Shown piece by piece: positions 8,420-15,768 of a stretch of 36,749 nucleotides of DNA. Numbering within the stretch: position 1 is the first letter of the stretch; every line of letters starts with the position of its first letter. Location of the stretch: assembly GCA_028868825.1 (NCBI GenBank), contig JAGWTU010000053.1, forward strand, positions 1 to 36,749, read 5' to 3'. The notes beneath the pieces were generated by a model. The model was given only the letters and a program-made list of their open reading frames with translations, was not told the DNA's origin and did not search any database. This stretch comes from Burkholderiales bacterium. GTDB taxonomy: Bacteria; Pseudomonadota; Gammaproteobacteria; Burkholderiales; Burkholderiaceae_C. The position numbers were made by a program, and so were the translations under genes.

Positions 8420-9786
8420 GGCGCCGCCTCGACGGCTTGGAATGCGGCGGCGAGCCGGTCGACGAGATGGTCGATCTCCTCCAGCGTGATCACGAGCGGC
8501 GGGCTGAGGATGATGTTTGGCCCGGAGACGCGCACCATCAGCCCGCGCTCGTAGGCCGCGCGCGCCACCCGCGCCGGGAAATCGTTGCCGCGCGGCATCG
8601 GCGTGCGTTTGGCCTTGTCGGTCACCATCTCGATGCCGGCCATGAGCCCGAGGCCGCGCACGTCGCCGACGGAACGGAAGCGCTCGACGAAGCCGCGCAG
8701 CCGCGCCTGCAGATGTGCGCCGACGCGGGCCGCGTTGCCCGGGATGTCCTGCTCCTCGAGGATGTCGAGCGTGGCCAGCGCCGCGGCCGCCGCCACCGGG
8801 TGCGCGCTGTACGTGTAGCCGTGCGAGACGGCGGCCGCGCCGCTCTCGTCACGCTCGAAAACATCGGCCACCTTGCGCGAGATCGCCGTCGCGCCCAGCG
8901 GCACGTAGCCCGAGCTGATGCCCTTGGCCAGGCACCAGAGGTCGGCGTTGACGTTCCACAGCCGCGTGCCGAACATCGCGCCGCCGCGGCCGAAGCCGGT
9001 CACGACCTCGTCGGCGATCAACAGCACGCCATGGCGGTCGCAGATCTCGCGCACCAGCGGCCAGTAGTTGGGCGGCGGCACGATGACGCCGCCGGCGCCC
9101 TGGATCGGCTCGGCGATGAACGCGGCCACCGTATCCGGTCCCTGGAAGACGATCTCGCGCTCGAGCATCTCGGCGCATTGCCGGCCCAGCACCTCGGGGT
9201 CGTCGATGCCGAACGGGTTGTGATACAGCCAGGGCGTGTCGACATGGAAGCAGCCCGGCAGCAGCGGCTCGTAGGGACGGCGGAAATTGCTGTTGCCGTT
9301 GACGCTCATGCCGCCGAAATGCACGCCGTGGTAGCCCTGGCGCAGGCTGATGAACTTGAAGCGGTCGCCCTGGTCGCGCAGCTTGTGATACTGGCGCGCG
9401 ATCTTCAGCGCGCCTTCGACGGCGTCCGAGCCGCCGTTGGAGAACAGCGCCGCGCTCACGCCCTCGGGCGCCATCAGGCGCACGAGGCGGGCCGAGAGCT
9501 CGATCGCCCGCACATGGGTCGTGCCGCGGAAGACGTTGTAGAAAGGCAGCTCGTCGAGCTGGGCGACGACGGCGTCGCGCACGCGCCGGTTGCTGTGGCC
9601 GAGGTTGCTGCTCCAAAGCCCGCCGACGCCGTCGAGCAGCTTGTGACCGTCGAGGTCCCAGATCCAGCAGCCCTCGCCGCGCGCGACGATGTCGGGTGCC
9701 GTCTTCTTCATCGCCCCCGGATGCGCCATCGGGTGCCAGAGGTATTGCGCGTTGTCGCGCCGGAGTTCTTCGGGGGTCGATTTCAT
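8416..9786 (-). CDS. Class III omega-aminotransferase (SpuC/omega-amino acid:pyruvate type)
   Basis: A 456-residue PLP-dependent aminotransferase and first gene of the operon. It shows GLWSSNLGHS near residue 56, PFYNVFRGTTH, the GYHGVHFGG phosphate loop, the pyridine Asp in DEVVTGFGR (about D259) and the Schiff-base Lys at about 288 (CLAKGISSGYVPLG). This matches enzymes that move an amino group from polyamines, omega-amino acids or similar amines to pyruvate. Such enzymes give an aldehyde, which fits the aldehyde dehydrogenase at 11089 that shares its promoter element. The ATG at 9786 has no clear Shine-Dalgarno. The exact amine is unknown. Confidence 0.9.
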   Translation of the reverse strand: MKSTPEELRRDNAQYLWHPMAHPGAMKKTAPDIVARGEGCWIWDLDGHKLLDGVGGLWSSNLGHSNRRVRDAVVAQLDELPFYNVFRGTTHVRAIELSARLVRLMAPEGVSAALFSNGGSDAVEGALKIARQYHKLRDQGDRFKFISLRQGYHGVHFGGMSVNGNSNFRRPYEPLLPGCFHVDTPWLYHNPFGIDDPEVLGRQCAEMLEREIVFQGPDTVAAFIAEPIQGAGGVIVPPPNYWPLVREICDRHGVLLIADEVVTGFGRGGAMFGTRLWNVNADLWCLAKGISSGYVPLGATAISRKVADVFERDESGAAAVSHGYTYSAHPVAAAAALATLDILEEQDIPGNAARVGAHLQARLRGFVERFRSVGDVRGLGLMAGIEMVTDKAKRTPMPRGNDFPARVARAAYERGLMVRVSGPNIILSPPLVITLEEIDHLVDRLAAAFQAVEAAP

Positions 9787-9858
9787 GGTCGCGGCTGCCG
9801 GTTGTTCGCTGGTCGACGATCGCGGCGGGGCCCGCCATCGACGATCGATCAGGCCCGG

Positions 9859-9926
9859 ACCATAAGAGCGGCGGCGCGGCCGGCGTTATCAGAAAACCGA
9901 CCGAACGCGCTCGGGAAAACCCGCGC
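9859..9926 (-). promoter_or_regulatory. Promoter/operator element, copy A (drives aminotransferase operon)
   Basis: Read on the minus strand, this stretch contains CGGG-TTTT-CCCG, then TTCGGTCG, two bases, TTTCTGATAACGC (9895-9883), 18 bases and TATGGT (9864-9859). The same series with the same spacing occurs in opposite orientation at 11006-11078. TATGGT could be a -10 box. The region at the expected -35 is poor, as in activator-dependent promoters. The element begins six bases after the end of the araC-type gene and lies about 70 bases before the aminotransferase start. I infer that the AraC regulator binds here. Confidence 0.7.
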
Positions 9927-9931
9927 GTCTG

Positions 9932-10975
9932 TCAGCCGGATGAATCGGCCGCGCGCGATCCGCGCGCCGTCACCGACGGCAGCTCGCCGAACTGGCGCTT
10001 GTAGTCGGCCGCGAAAGCGCCCTGGTGCCAGAAGCCCCAGCGCGCGGCCAGGTCGGCCACCGGCGCCTGCGGTTGCGCCTGACGCTTGAGCTCGCGCCGC
10101 ACGCCGTTGAGCCGGATCGCGCGCAGGTATTTCGCCGGGCTCATGCCCAGCACCTCGGCGAAGCAATGTTCGAGCTTGCGCGGTCCGGCACCGATCTCGC
10201 GGCACAGCTCGAGGATGGTCGGCGCGCTGTCGGGTCGCTCGGCGACGATGCGGCAGGCGCGCTCGACGAGGCGGCGGCGCGCATCGATGCCCTCCAGCCC
10301 CACCGCATCGACCTGCGCCGGTATCGCGCCGATCCACTCGATGAGCACCGCGTCGCGCAGCTGCCGCAGCGCCAGCGCGTCGGCCAGCAGCGCCGGATGC
10401 GCCGCCACCGCGTCGAGCGCGGCGAAATGCGCCACGCGCACCGCTTCGGCGCTGCCGGCGCGCGCCTGCACGACGAGCTTGCGGTCGAGCCAGGCCGACC
10501 AGGATTTCTGGTAGAGCTGCTGCCAGAGTTCGCGCAGCAGCGCCTCGTCGACGACGATGCCGATCAGCAGCCAGCCCTCGGGCGTCGTCAGGTCGAGCTC
10601 GTCGCCGCGGCCGATCATGATCGACTCTCGGTCCAGGCGCTGGCCGTGGAAATACGCCGGGCCGGGCGGCTCGATGCCCATCGCGAAACCGATGCCGCGT
10701 TCGCCGATCTGCCCGACCTGGCGCACGGCACGGTTCAGCCGCTCGACGATCAGCCGCACGCCGGGCAGCTGCAGCTGGCGCAGCGCGCCGGCGAAACCGC
10801 CGGCGGACAGCTGCTCGTAATGCAGCCGCCAGTCGGGCTGGGCGCGCGCGAGCTCGTCGATGTCGGTCGTGCGCTGCTCGTGCAGCCAGCAGCCGGGCGC
10901 GGACGCGGCCCCGGCATCGGTCGCGGGCTGGTCGCGGAGGGCAGGATCGGGCGTCGACACGCGGCGATGATGCAT
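9932..10975 (-). CDS. AraC family transcriptional regulator, EutR-like
   Basis: A 347-residue regulator with a C-terminal AraC/XylS DNA-binding domain. The first helix-turn-helix is around TILELCREIGAGPRKLEHCF, the second around VADLAARWGFWHQGAFAADY, followed by KRQFGELPS. The GFWH-GxFAxDY-xxxFGE-PS signature and the N-terminal half resemble EutR, the ethanolamine regulator, so an amine or amino-alcohol ligand is plausible. The gene lies between two inverted copies of a shared promoter element, which makes it the probable activator of both the aminotransferase operon and the aldehyde dehydrogenase gene. No clear ribosome site precedes the ATG at 10975; a GTG five codons in is an alternative start. 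Confidence 0.88.
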   Translation of the reverse strand: MHHRRVSTPDPALRDQPATDAGAASAPGCWLHEQRTTDIDELARAQPDWRLHYEQLSAGGFAGALRQLQLPGVRLIVERLNRAVRQVGQIGERGIGFAMGIEPPGPAYFHGQRLDRESIMIGRGDELDLTTPEGWLLIGIVVDEALLRELWQQLYQKSWSAWLDRKLVVQARAGSAEAVRVAHFAALDAVAAHPALLADALALRQLRDAVLIEWIGAIPAQVDAVGLEGIDARRRLVERACRIVAERPDSAPTILELCREIGAGPRKLEHCFAEVLGMSPAKYLRAIRLNGVRRELKRQAQPQAPVADLAARWGFWHQGAFAADYKRQFGELPSVTARGSRAADSSG

Positions 10976-11005
10976 GAGGAGGCGCTGGCGCGTGACGTCG
11001 CGCGG

Positions 11006-11078
11006 CCGCGCTCGGGGTTTGCCCGAGTCCCTTCGGTCGCGTTTCTGATAACGCGCCGCCGCCGCGCCGCCCTATGGT
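11006..11078 (+). promoter_or_regulatory. Promoter/operator element, copy B (drives aldehyde dehydrogenase)
   Basis: Plus-strand copy of the element at 9859-9926. It has the inverted repeat CTCGGGGTTTGCCCGAG (11011-11027), TTCGGTCG (11032-11039), two bases, TTTCTGATAACGC (11042-11054), 18 bases and TATGGT (11073-11078). In the 23 bases from TTCGGTCG through AACGC the two copies differ at only two positions. It lies between the divergent araC-type and aldehyde dehydrogenase genes, so it may also serve autoregulation. If TATGGT is the -10 box, transcription would begin only a few bases before the ATG at 11089. Confidence 0.7.
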
Positions 11079-11088
11079 TGCCGCCACC

Positions 11089-12531
11089 ATGATCTATCCC
11101 GCACCCGCACTGCATATCGCCGGCCGCTGGCTGACCCAGGCCTCGGGGGGCGAACGCTATGTCTACAACCCGGCCGACGAGACGCCGCTGGGCGTGCTGC
11201 CGCTGGCCGGCGCGGCCGAACTGCAGGCCGCGGCCGAGGCGGCGCAGCGCGGCTTCAGCGTCTGGCGTGCCCGCAATGCGCACGACCGCTACACGGTGCT
11301 GCGCGCCGCGGCCGAGCTGCTGCGCGTGCGCGCCGAGGCGATCGCGCCGGTGCTCACGCTCGAGCAGGGCAAGCCGCTGGCCGAGGCGCTGCGCGAGGTG
11401 CGCCTGTCGGCCGACATCCTCGATTTCCAGGCCGAGGAGGGCAAGCGCCTGTACGGCCGCACCGTGGCGCCGCGCGTCGACGGCATCCTCAGCCAGACGG
11501 TGACGCGCGAGCCGGTGGGCCCGGTGGCCGCGTTCACGCCCTGGAACTTCCCGGCCAACCTGCCGATCCGCAAGCTCGGCAGCGCGCTGGCCGCCGGCTG
11601 CAGCGTGGTCATCAAGCCCGACGAGCAGACGCCGGCGACCTGCATGCTCATCGTCCAGGCGCTGCTCGACGCCGGCGTGCCGGCCGAGGCGCTGAACATG
11701 GTCTGCGGCGACCCGGCCGAGGTCTCGGCGACGCTGATCGCACATCCCGCGATCGCCAAGGTCTCGATCACCGGATCGGTCGCCGTCGGCAAGCTGCTGG
11801 GCGAGCAGGCGGCGCGCCATGTCAAGCGCTTCACCGGCGAGCTCGGCGGCCATGCGCCGGTGATCGTCTGCGACGACGCCGATCCGGCCTTCGTGCTCAA
11901 GGCCTCGCTGGCGGCGAAGTACCGCAACGCCGGCCAGGTCTGCGCGTCGCCGATCCGCTTCTACGTCGCGCGCCGGCATTACGCCGAATTCGCCGCGCAG
12001 TTCGCGCGCGGCGCGCAGGCGCTGCGCCTGGGGCCGGGCATGGACCCGCAGACGCAGATGGGGCCGCTGGCGCATGCGCGGCGCATCGACGACATGGAGC
12101 GCTTCGTCGACGATGCGATCGACCAGGGCGCGAAGCTGCTGTGCGGCGGACGCCGGGTGGACCGTCGCGGCTTCTACTTCGAACCCACCGTGTTCGCCGA
12201 GGCGCCGGCTACGAGCCGGCTGATGCAGCAGGAACCGTTCGGGCCGATCGCCGTGATCCAGCCCTACGACACGCTGGACGAGGCCATCACCGCCGCCAAC
12301 GCCCTGCCCTACGGCCTGGCGGCCTACGCCTGGACACGCGACCTCGCGACCGCGCATCGCCTGGGCCGCGAACTCGAGGCCGGCATGGTCGGCATCAACC
12401 ATTACGGCGTTTCGCAGGCCGAGATGCCCTTCGGCGGCTGGAAGGAAAGCGGCGTCGGCCAGGAGATGGGCAGCGAAGGCCTGCTCGCCTATACCGAGGT
12501 CAAGACGATCACCGTCGGCGTGCCGGGCTGA
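11089..12531 (+). CDS. NAD(P)-dependent aldehyde dehydrogenase, succinate-semialdehyde type
   Basis: A 480-residue aldehyde dehydrogenase. Key features are TPWNFP (about 150-155, catalytic Asn), VTGS-type cofactor segment SITGSVAVGK, the general-base Glu at about 251 in ELGGHAP, the nucleophile Cys at about 285 in NAGQVCAS, EPFGP, and the C-terminal PFGGWKESG. It is closest in character to succinate-semialdehyde and related omega-oxo-acid dehydrogenases. I choose the ATG at 11089 (MIYPAPALHIAGRW), which gives the usual family N-terminus. The earlier ATG at 11074 falls inside the putative -10 box. No Shine-Dalgarno is visible. It probably oxidises the aldehyde made by the aminotransferases at 9786 and/or 6471 (inference from the shared promoter element). 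Confidence 0.9.
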   Translation: MIYPAPALHIAGRWLTQASGGERYVYNPADETPLGVLPLAGAAELQAAAEAAQRGFSVWRARNAHDRYTVLRAAAELLRVRAEAIAPVLTLEQGKPLAEALREVRLSADILDFQAEEGKRLYGRTVAPRVDGILSQTVTREPVGPVAAFTPWNFPANLPIRKLGSALAAGCSVVIKPDEQTPATCMLIVQALLDAGVPAEALNMVCGDPAEVSATLIAHPAIAKVSITGSVAVGKLLGEQAARHVKRFTGELGGHAPVIVCDDADPAFVLKASLAAKYRNAGQVCASPIRFYVARRHYAEFAAQFARGAQALRLGPGMDPQTQMGPLAHARRIDDMERFVDDAIDQGAKLLCGGRRVDRRGFYFEPTVFAEAPATSRLMQQEPFGPIAVIQPYDTLDEAITAANALPYGLAAYAWTRDLATAHRLGRELEAGMVGINHYGVSQAEMPFGGWKESGVGQEMGSEGLLAYTEVKTITVGVPG

Positions 12532-12636
12532 AACCACCGTCGCCACCAGCGCTCCAGACGAGATGCAGGAGCGTATCGCGCGCGGGCGGGCCGATCGGGC
12601 CGGTCGCGCCGTCGGAATCGCAACGGATGCGGCGGC

Positions 12637-13173
12637 TCAGAACCATGATCCGGGCTGCTTCAGGAATTCGATCTCATCGTCCGTCGACTCGCGACCGAGG
12701 ATCGCGTTGCGGTGCGGATAACGGCCGAACCGATCGACGATGGCCTTGTGCCTGAGTTCGAAATCGAGGTTGTCTGCGCAATCGTTGGCCTTGAACAGCG
12801 GCACCGCCGCCTCGTGGATCGAGCGCGATTCGCTGTGCATATAGGGCATGTATGCGAAATTCCGCCGCACCGGTTCGAGCACCGCATCGGCGCGCGCGGC
12901 GACGGCCTCTTGCGCCAGCCCGAGCGCCAGCGGGTCGCTTGCAAAGGCGGCCGGCCTGCCGCGGTAGATATTGCGCGAGAACTGGTCGAGCACGATGATT
13001 TCGGCCAGTCGGCCCTCGGGGCTGCCGCGCCACTCGAACAGTTCACAACGGCACGCGCCGGCGTGTAGCGCGCCGTAGCGGTCGGCGATCAGGCGGTCGA
13101 ATGCCGGGTCGGCCTTCCACCATTGCGCGGGAGCTATCGCTTCGAACCAGAAGCGTAGGACGTCTTCGTACAT
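12637..13173 (-). CDS. DUF924 family protein
   Basis: A 178-residue protein of the DUF924 family, seen from the opening VLRFWFEAIAPAQWWK, the core EIIVLDQFSRNIYRG, FAYMPYMHSES, and the ending RFGRYPHRNAILGRESTDDE. These are the signature blocks of the family, which is predicted to be alpha-helical and TPR-like and has no well-established biochemical function that I know of. The ATG at 13173 has a good site, CAGGAGAG, upstream (complement of about 13178-13185). It is transcribed opposite to both neighbours and looks like a single-gene unit unrelated to the flanking catabolic operons. Confidence 0.88.
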   Translation of the reverse strand: MYEDVLRFWFEAIAPAQWWKADPAFDRLIADRYGALHAGACRCELFEWRGSPEGRLAEIIVLDQFSRNIYRGRPAAFASDPLALGLAQEAVAARADAVLEPVRRNFAYMPYMHSESRSIHEAAVPLFKANDCADNLDFELRHKAIVDRFGRYPHRNAILGRESTDDEIEFLKQPGSWF

Positions 13174-13242
13174 GACGCTCTCCTGATATTGGGGCGGCGG
13201 GTCAAGGCGGCGCCGGTGCCGCAGTTCGGCGCGTGGACGCAT

Positions 13243-13262
13243 CCCGTACGGGTCGGATCCGA
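13243..13262. repeat. Two abutting perfect palindromes
   Basis: CCCGTACGGG (13243-13252) is followed without a gap by TCGGATCCGA (13253-13262), each a perfect 10-base palindrome. They lie about 70-90 bases upstream of the DUF924 start and about 235 bases upstream of the sigma-54 promoter. They could be a protein-binding site for either direction, or chance in GC-rich DNA. Confidence 0.4.
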
Positions 13263-13412
13263 ACCCAACGTGACGTCCGAAGAATCGAAGAGGGAGATAG
13301 CCCAATTCGCCTCGGGGCGGTTGCTCATCACCTCATCATGCCCGACGACACGACGACGGGGGCATCGCAGACCGACCGCCGACTCGCCCTGCGACCGGAA
13401 ATCGAACGCTCT

Positions 13413-13437
13413 GACCGACCGATACGCCTCGTCGGTC
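13413..13437. promoter_or_regulatory. Candidate upstream activator site for acxABC
   Basis: GACCGAC (13413-13419) and GTCGGTC (13431-13437) form a 7-base inverted repeat with an 11-base spacer, centred about 100 bases before the predicted transcription start. That is the usual place for an enhancer-binding site of a sigma-54 activator. A further direct copy of GACCGAC occurs at 13370-13376. Binding by the AcxR-like protein encoded at 18847 is inference. Confidence 0.45.
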
Positions 13438-13467
13438 GCCCCGCGTTTTCCCGGATCATGCCAATCA

Positions 13468-13480
13468 AATCAAGGACTTG
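13468..13480 (+). promoter_or_regulatory. Candidate IHF binding site
   Basis: AATCAAGGACTTG matches the IHF consensus WATCAANNNNTTR at every defined position. It lies between the putative activator site and the sigma-54 promoter, about 50 bases before the predicted start. There IHF bending would bring the activator to the polymerase, as at many sigma-54 promoters. Confidence 0.55.
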
Positions 13481-13497
13481 GCGTCATTCCCGGTAAC

Positions 13498-13513
13498 TGG
13501 CACAGACGCTGCA
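13498..13513 (+). promoter_or_regulatory. Sigma-54 (-24/-12) promoter of acxABC
   Basis: TGGCACAGACGCTGCA fits the RpoN consensus TGGCACG-N4-TTGCA, with GG at 13499-13500 and GC at 13511-13512 separated by exactly 10 bases. Only the G after TGGCAC and the first T of TTGC differ. The predicted transcription start is near 13524, leaving a leader of about 70 bases before acxA. A matching sigma-54 activator gene lies just downstream of the operon. Confidence 0.8.
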
Positions 13514-13594
13514 ATGGAGTCTGCAGGCGACCAACGCCCACGTGGCGTCCGCCTCCCCGGTGGACACCCTCAATGACCCGATTGGAGACGATTC

Positions 13595-15748
13595 ATGCAA
13601 GCGCAATCCCAGGTGCAGGTCTTGGGCATCGATGCCGGCGGCACGATGACCGATACCTTCTTTGTCCGCGAGGACGGCCGGTTCGTGGTGGGCAAGGCCC
13701 AGAGCAATCCGGGCGACGAATCGCTGGCGATCTACAACTCGTCGCGCGACGCGCTGGCCCATTGGGGCCGCGATGTCGACGAGGTCTACCCCGAACTCGT
13801 GACCTGCGTCTATTCGGGCACCGCGATGCTGAACCGCGTCGTCCAGCGCAAGGGCCTCGACGTGGGCCTGATGGTCAACAAGGGCTTCGAGCATGTGCAC
13901 TCGATGGGCCGCGCGATCCAGAGCTATCTGGGCTACGCGCTCGAGGAGCGCATCCACCTCAACACCCACCGCTACGACGAACCGCTGGTGCCGCTGTCGC
14001 GCACCCGTGGCGTCACCGAACGCACCGACGTGCAAGGCCGCGTCGTGATCCCGCTGCGCGAGGCCGAGGTGCGCAGCGCGACGCGCGAACTCGTCGAGGC
14101 CGGATCGAAGGCCATCGTCATCTGCTTCCTGCAATCGCACAAGAACGGCGTCAGCGAAACGCGCGCCCGCGATGTCTGCCGCAGTGAATTGAAGAAGCTC
14201 GGCGCCGACATCCCGGTTTTCGCCTCGGTGGACTATTACCCGCAGCGCAAGGAAAGCCACCGCATGAACACGACGATTCTCGAGGCCTACGCCGCCGAGC
14301 CGTCGCGGCAGACGTTGAAGAAGGTCAGCGACCGCTTCAAGAAGCATGGCGCGAAGTTCGACCTGCGCGTGATGGCTACGCATGGCGGCACGATCAGCTG
14401 GAAGGCCAAGGAACTCGCGCGCACCATCGTCTCGGGCCCGATCGGCGGCGTCATCGGATCCAAGCTGCTCGGCGAGGCGCTCGGCGACGAGAACATCGCC
14501 TGCTCCGACATCGGCGGCACCAGCTTCGACATGGCGCTGATCACCAAGGGCAGCTTCGCCATCGCGTCGGACCCCGACATGGCGCGCCTCGTGCTGTCGC
14601 TGCCGCTGGTGACGATGGACTCGGTCGGCGCCGGCGCCGGCAGCTTCGTGCGCCTGGACCCGTACAGCGGCTCGATCAAGCTCGGTCCCGATTCGGCGGG
14701 CTACCGCGTGGGCACCTGCTGGCCCGAGAGCGGACTCGACACGGTGTCGGTCTCGGACTGCCACGTCGTGCTCGGCTATCTGAATCCCGACAACTTCCTC
14801 GGCGGCGCGATCAAGCTCGACGTGCAGCGCGCGCGTGACCACATCAAGGCGCAGATCGCCGACCCGCTGGGCCTGAGCGTCGAGGACGCCGCCGCCGGCG
14901 TGATCGAACTGCTGGACCTGCAATTGCGCGAATACCTGCGCAGCAACGTCAGCGCCAAGGGCTACAGCCCGACCGACTTCGTCTGCTTCAGCTACGGCGG
15001 CGCCGGCCCGGTCCACACCTACGGCTACACCGAGGGCCTGGGCTTCAAGGACGTCGTCGTGCCGGCCTGGGCGGCCGGGTTCTCGGCCTTCGGCTGCGCC
15101 TGCGCCGATTTCGAATACCGCTACGACAAGAGCGTCGACCTCGCCGTGCCGCAGGGCGCCTCGGATGCCGACAAGGCGGCCGCGGCGACGACGATCCAGC
15201 AGGCCTGGACCGACCTCGCGACCAAGGTCATCGAGGAATTCCGCATCAACGGCTTCGAGCCCGAGGACGTGATCCTGCGCCCGGGTTTCCGCATGCAGTA
15301 CATGGGCCAGCTCAACGACCTCGAGATCAATTCGCCGGTGGCCTCGGCGGCGACGGCCAAGGATTGGGACCAGATCGCCGATGCCTTCGAGAACACCTAT
15401 GGCCGCGTCTACGCGAGTTCGGCGCGTTCGCCCGAACTCGGCTTCTCGGTCACCGGCGCGATCATGCGCGGCATGGTCGTGACGCAGAAGCCGGTGCTGC
15501 CCGAGGACCCGATGAGCGGCCCGACGCCGCCGCCCGAGGCCCGCGGCGGCACGCGCAGGCTCTACCGCCACAAGCAGTGGTTCGACGCCGTGATCTGGAA
15601 GATGGAATCGCTCAAGGCCGGCAACGAGATCACCGGCCCGGCGATCGTCGAATCCGACGCCACCACCTTCGTCGTTCCCAAGGGTTTCGCGACCACGCTG
15701 GACAAGCATCGCCTGTTCCACCTGCGCGAAGTCAAGAGCGCCAAGTAA
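13595..15748 (+). CDS. acxA: Acetone carboxylase beta subunit
   Basis: A 717-residue protein of the hydantoinase A/oxoprolinase family and the beta subunit of acetone carboxylase, the cytosolic enzyme that uses ATP to join acetone and bicarbonate/CO2 into acetoacetate. The N-terminal nucleotide-binding signature is GIDAGGTMTDTFF (about 11-23). A second ATPase signature, DIGGTSFDMAL, lies near the middle, and GAGPVHTYGY follows. The length matches the Xanthobacter beta subunit as I recall it (717 residues), and the alpha and gamma subunit genes follow at once. The ATG at 13595 is preceded by GGAGACGATTC. Transcription probably starts at the sigma-54 promoter at 13498. Simple hydantoinases and acetophenone carboxylase are alternatives, but the small gamma subunit argues for acetone carboxylase. 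Confidence 0.95.
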   Translation: MQAQSQVQVLGIDAGGTMTDTFFVREDGRFVVGKAQSNPGDESLAIYNSSRDALAHWGRDVDEVYPELVTCVYSGTAMLNRVVQRKGLDVGLMVNKGFEHVHSMGRAIQSYLGYALEERIHLNTHRYDEPLVPLSRTRGVTERTDVQGRVVIPLREAEVRSATRELVEAGSKAIVICFLQSHKNGVSETRARDVCRSELKKLGADIPVFASVDYYPQRKESHRMNTTILEAYAAEPSRQTLKKVSDRFKKHGAKFDLRVMATHGGTISWKAKELARTIVSGPIGGVIGSKLLGEALGDENIACSDIGGTSFDMALITKGSFAIASDPDMARLVLSLPLVTMDSVGAGAGSFVRLDPYSGSIKLGPDSAGYRVGTCWPESGLDTVSVSDCHVVLGYLNPDNFLGGAIKLDVQRARDHIKAQIADPLGLSVEDAAAGVIELLDLQLREYLRSNVSAKGYSPTDFVCFSYGGAGPVHTYGYTEGLGFKDVVVPAWAAGFSAFGCACADFEYRYDKSVDLAVPQGASDADKAAAATTIQQAWTDLATKVIEEFRINGFEPEDVILRPGFRMQYMGQLNDLEINSPVASAATAKDWDQIADAFENTYGRVYASSARSPELGFSVTGAIMRGMVVTQKPVLPEDPMSGPTPPPEARGGTRRLYRHKQWFDAVIWKMESLKAGNEITGPAIVESDATTFVVPKGFATTLDKHRLFHLREVKSAK

Positions 15749-15768
15749 ATCTAACCGGAGACATCCCC

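Larger units (their letters stand above)
13174..13594. other. 421-base regulatory region upstream of the acetone carboxylase genes
   Basis: Intergenic region between the divergent DUF924 gene and acxA. It holds two adjacent 10-base palindromes (13243-13262), an inverted repeat GACCGAC/GTCGGTC (13413-13437), a sequence matching the IHF consensus (13468-13480), a sigma-54 promoter (13498-13513) and the acxA ribosome site. Open frames crossing it resemble no known protein and I do not call them. Confidence 0.75.

Noticed and set aside
11074..11088. ATG at 11074 as aldehyde dehydrogenase start
   Set aside because: It lies within the TATGGT conserved in both promoter copies and adds five residues not typical of the family.
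13189..14187. Plus-strand frame crossing the acxA control region
   Set aside because: It overlaps the sigma-54 promoter and then reads acxA in the wrong frame. No protein features.
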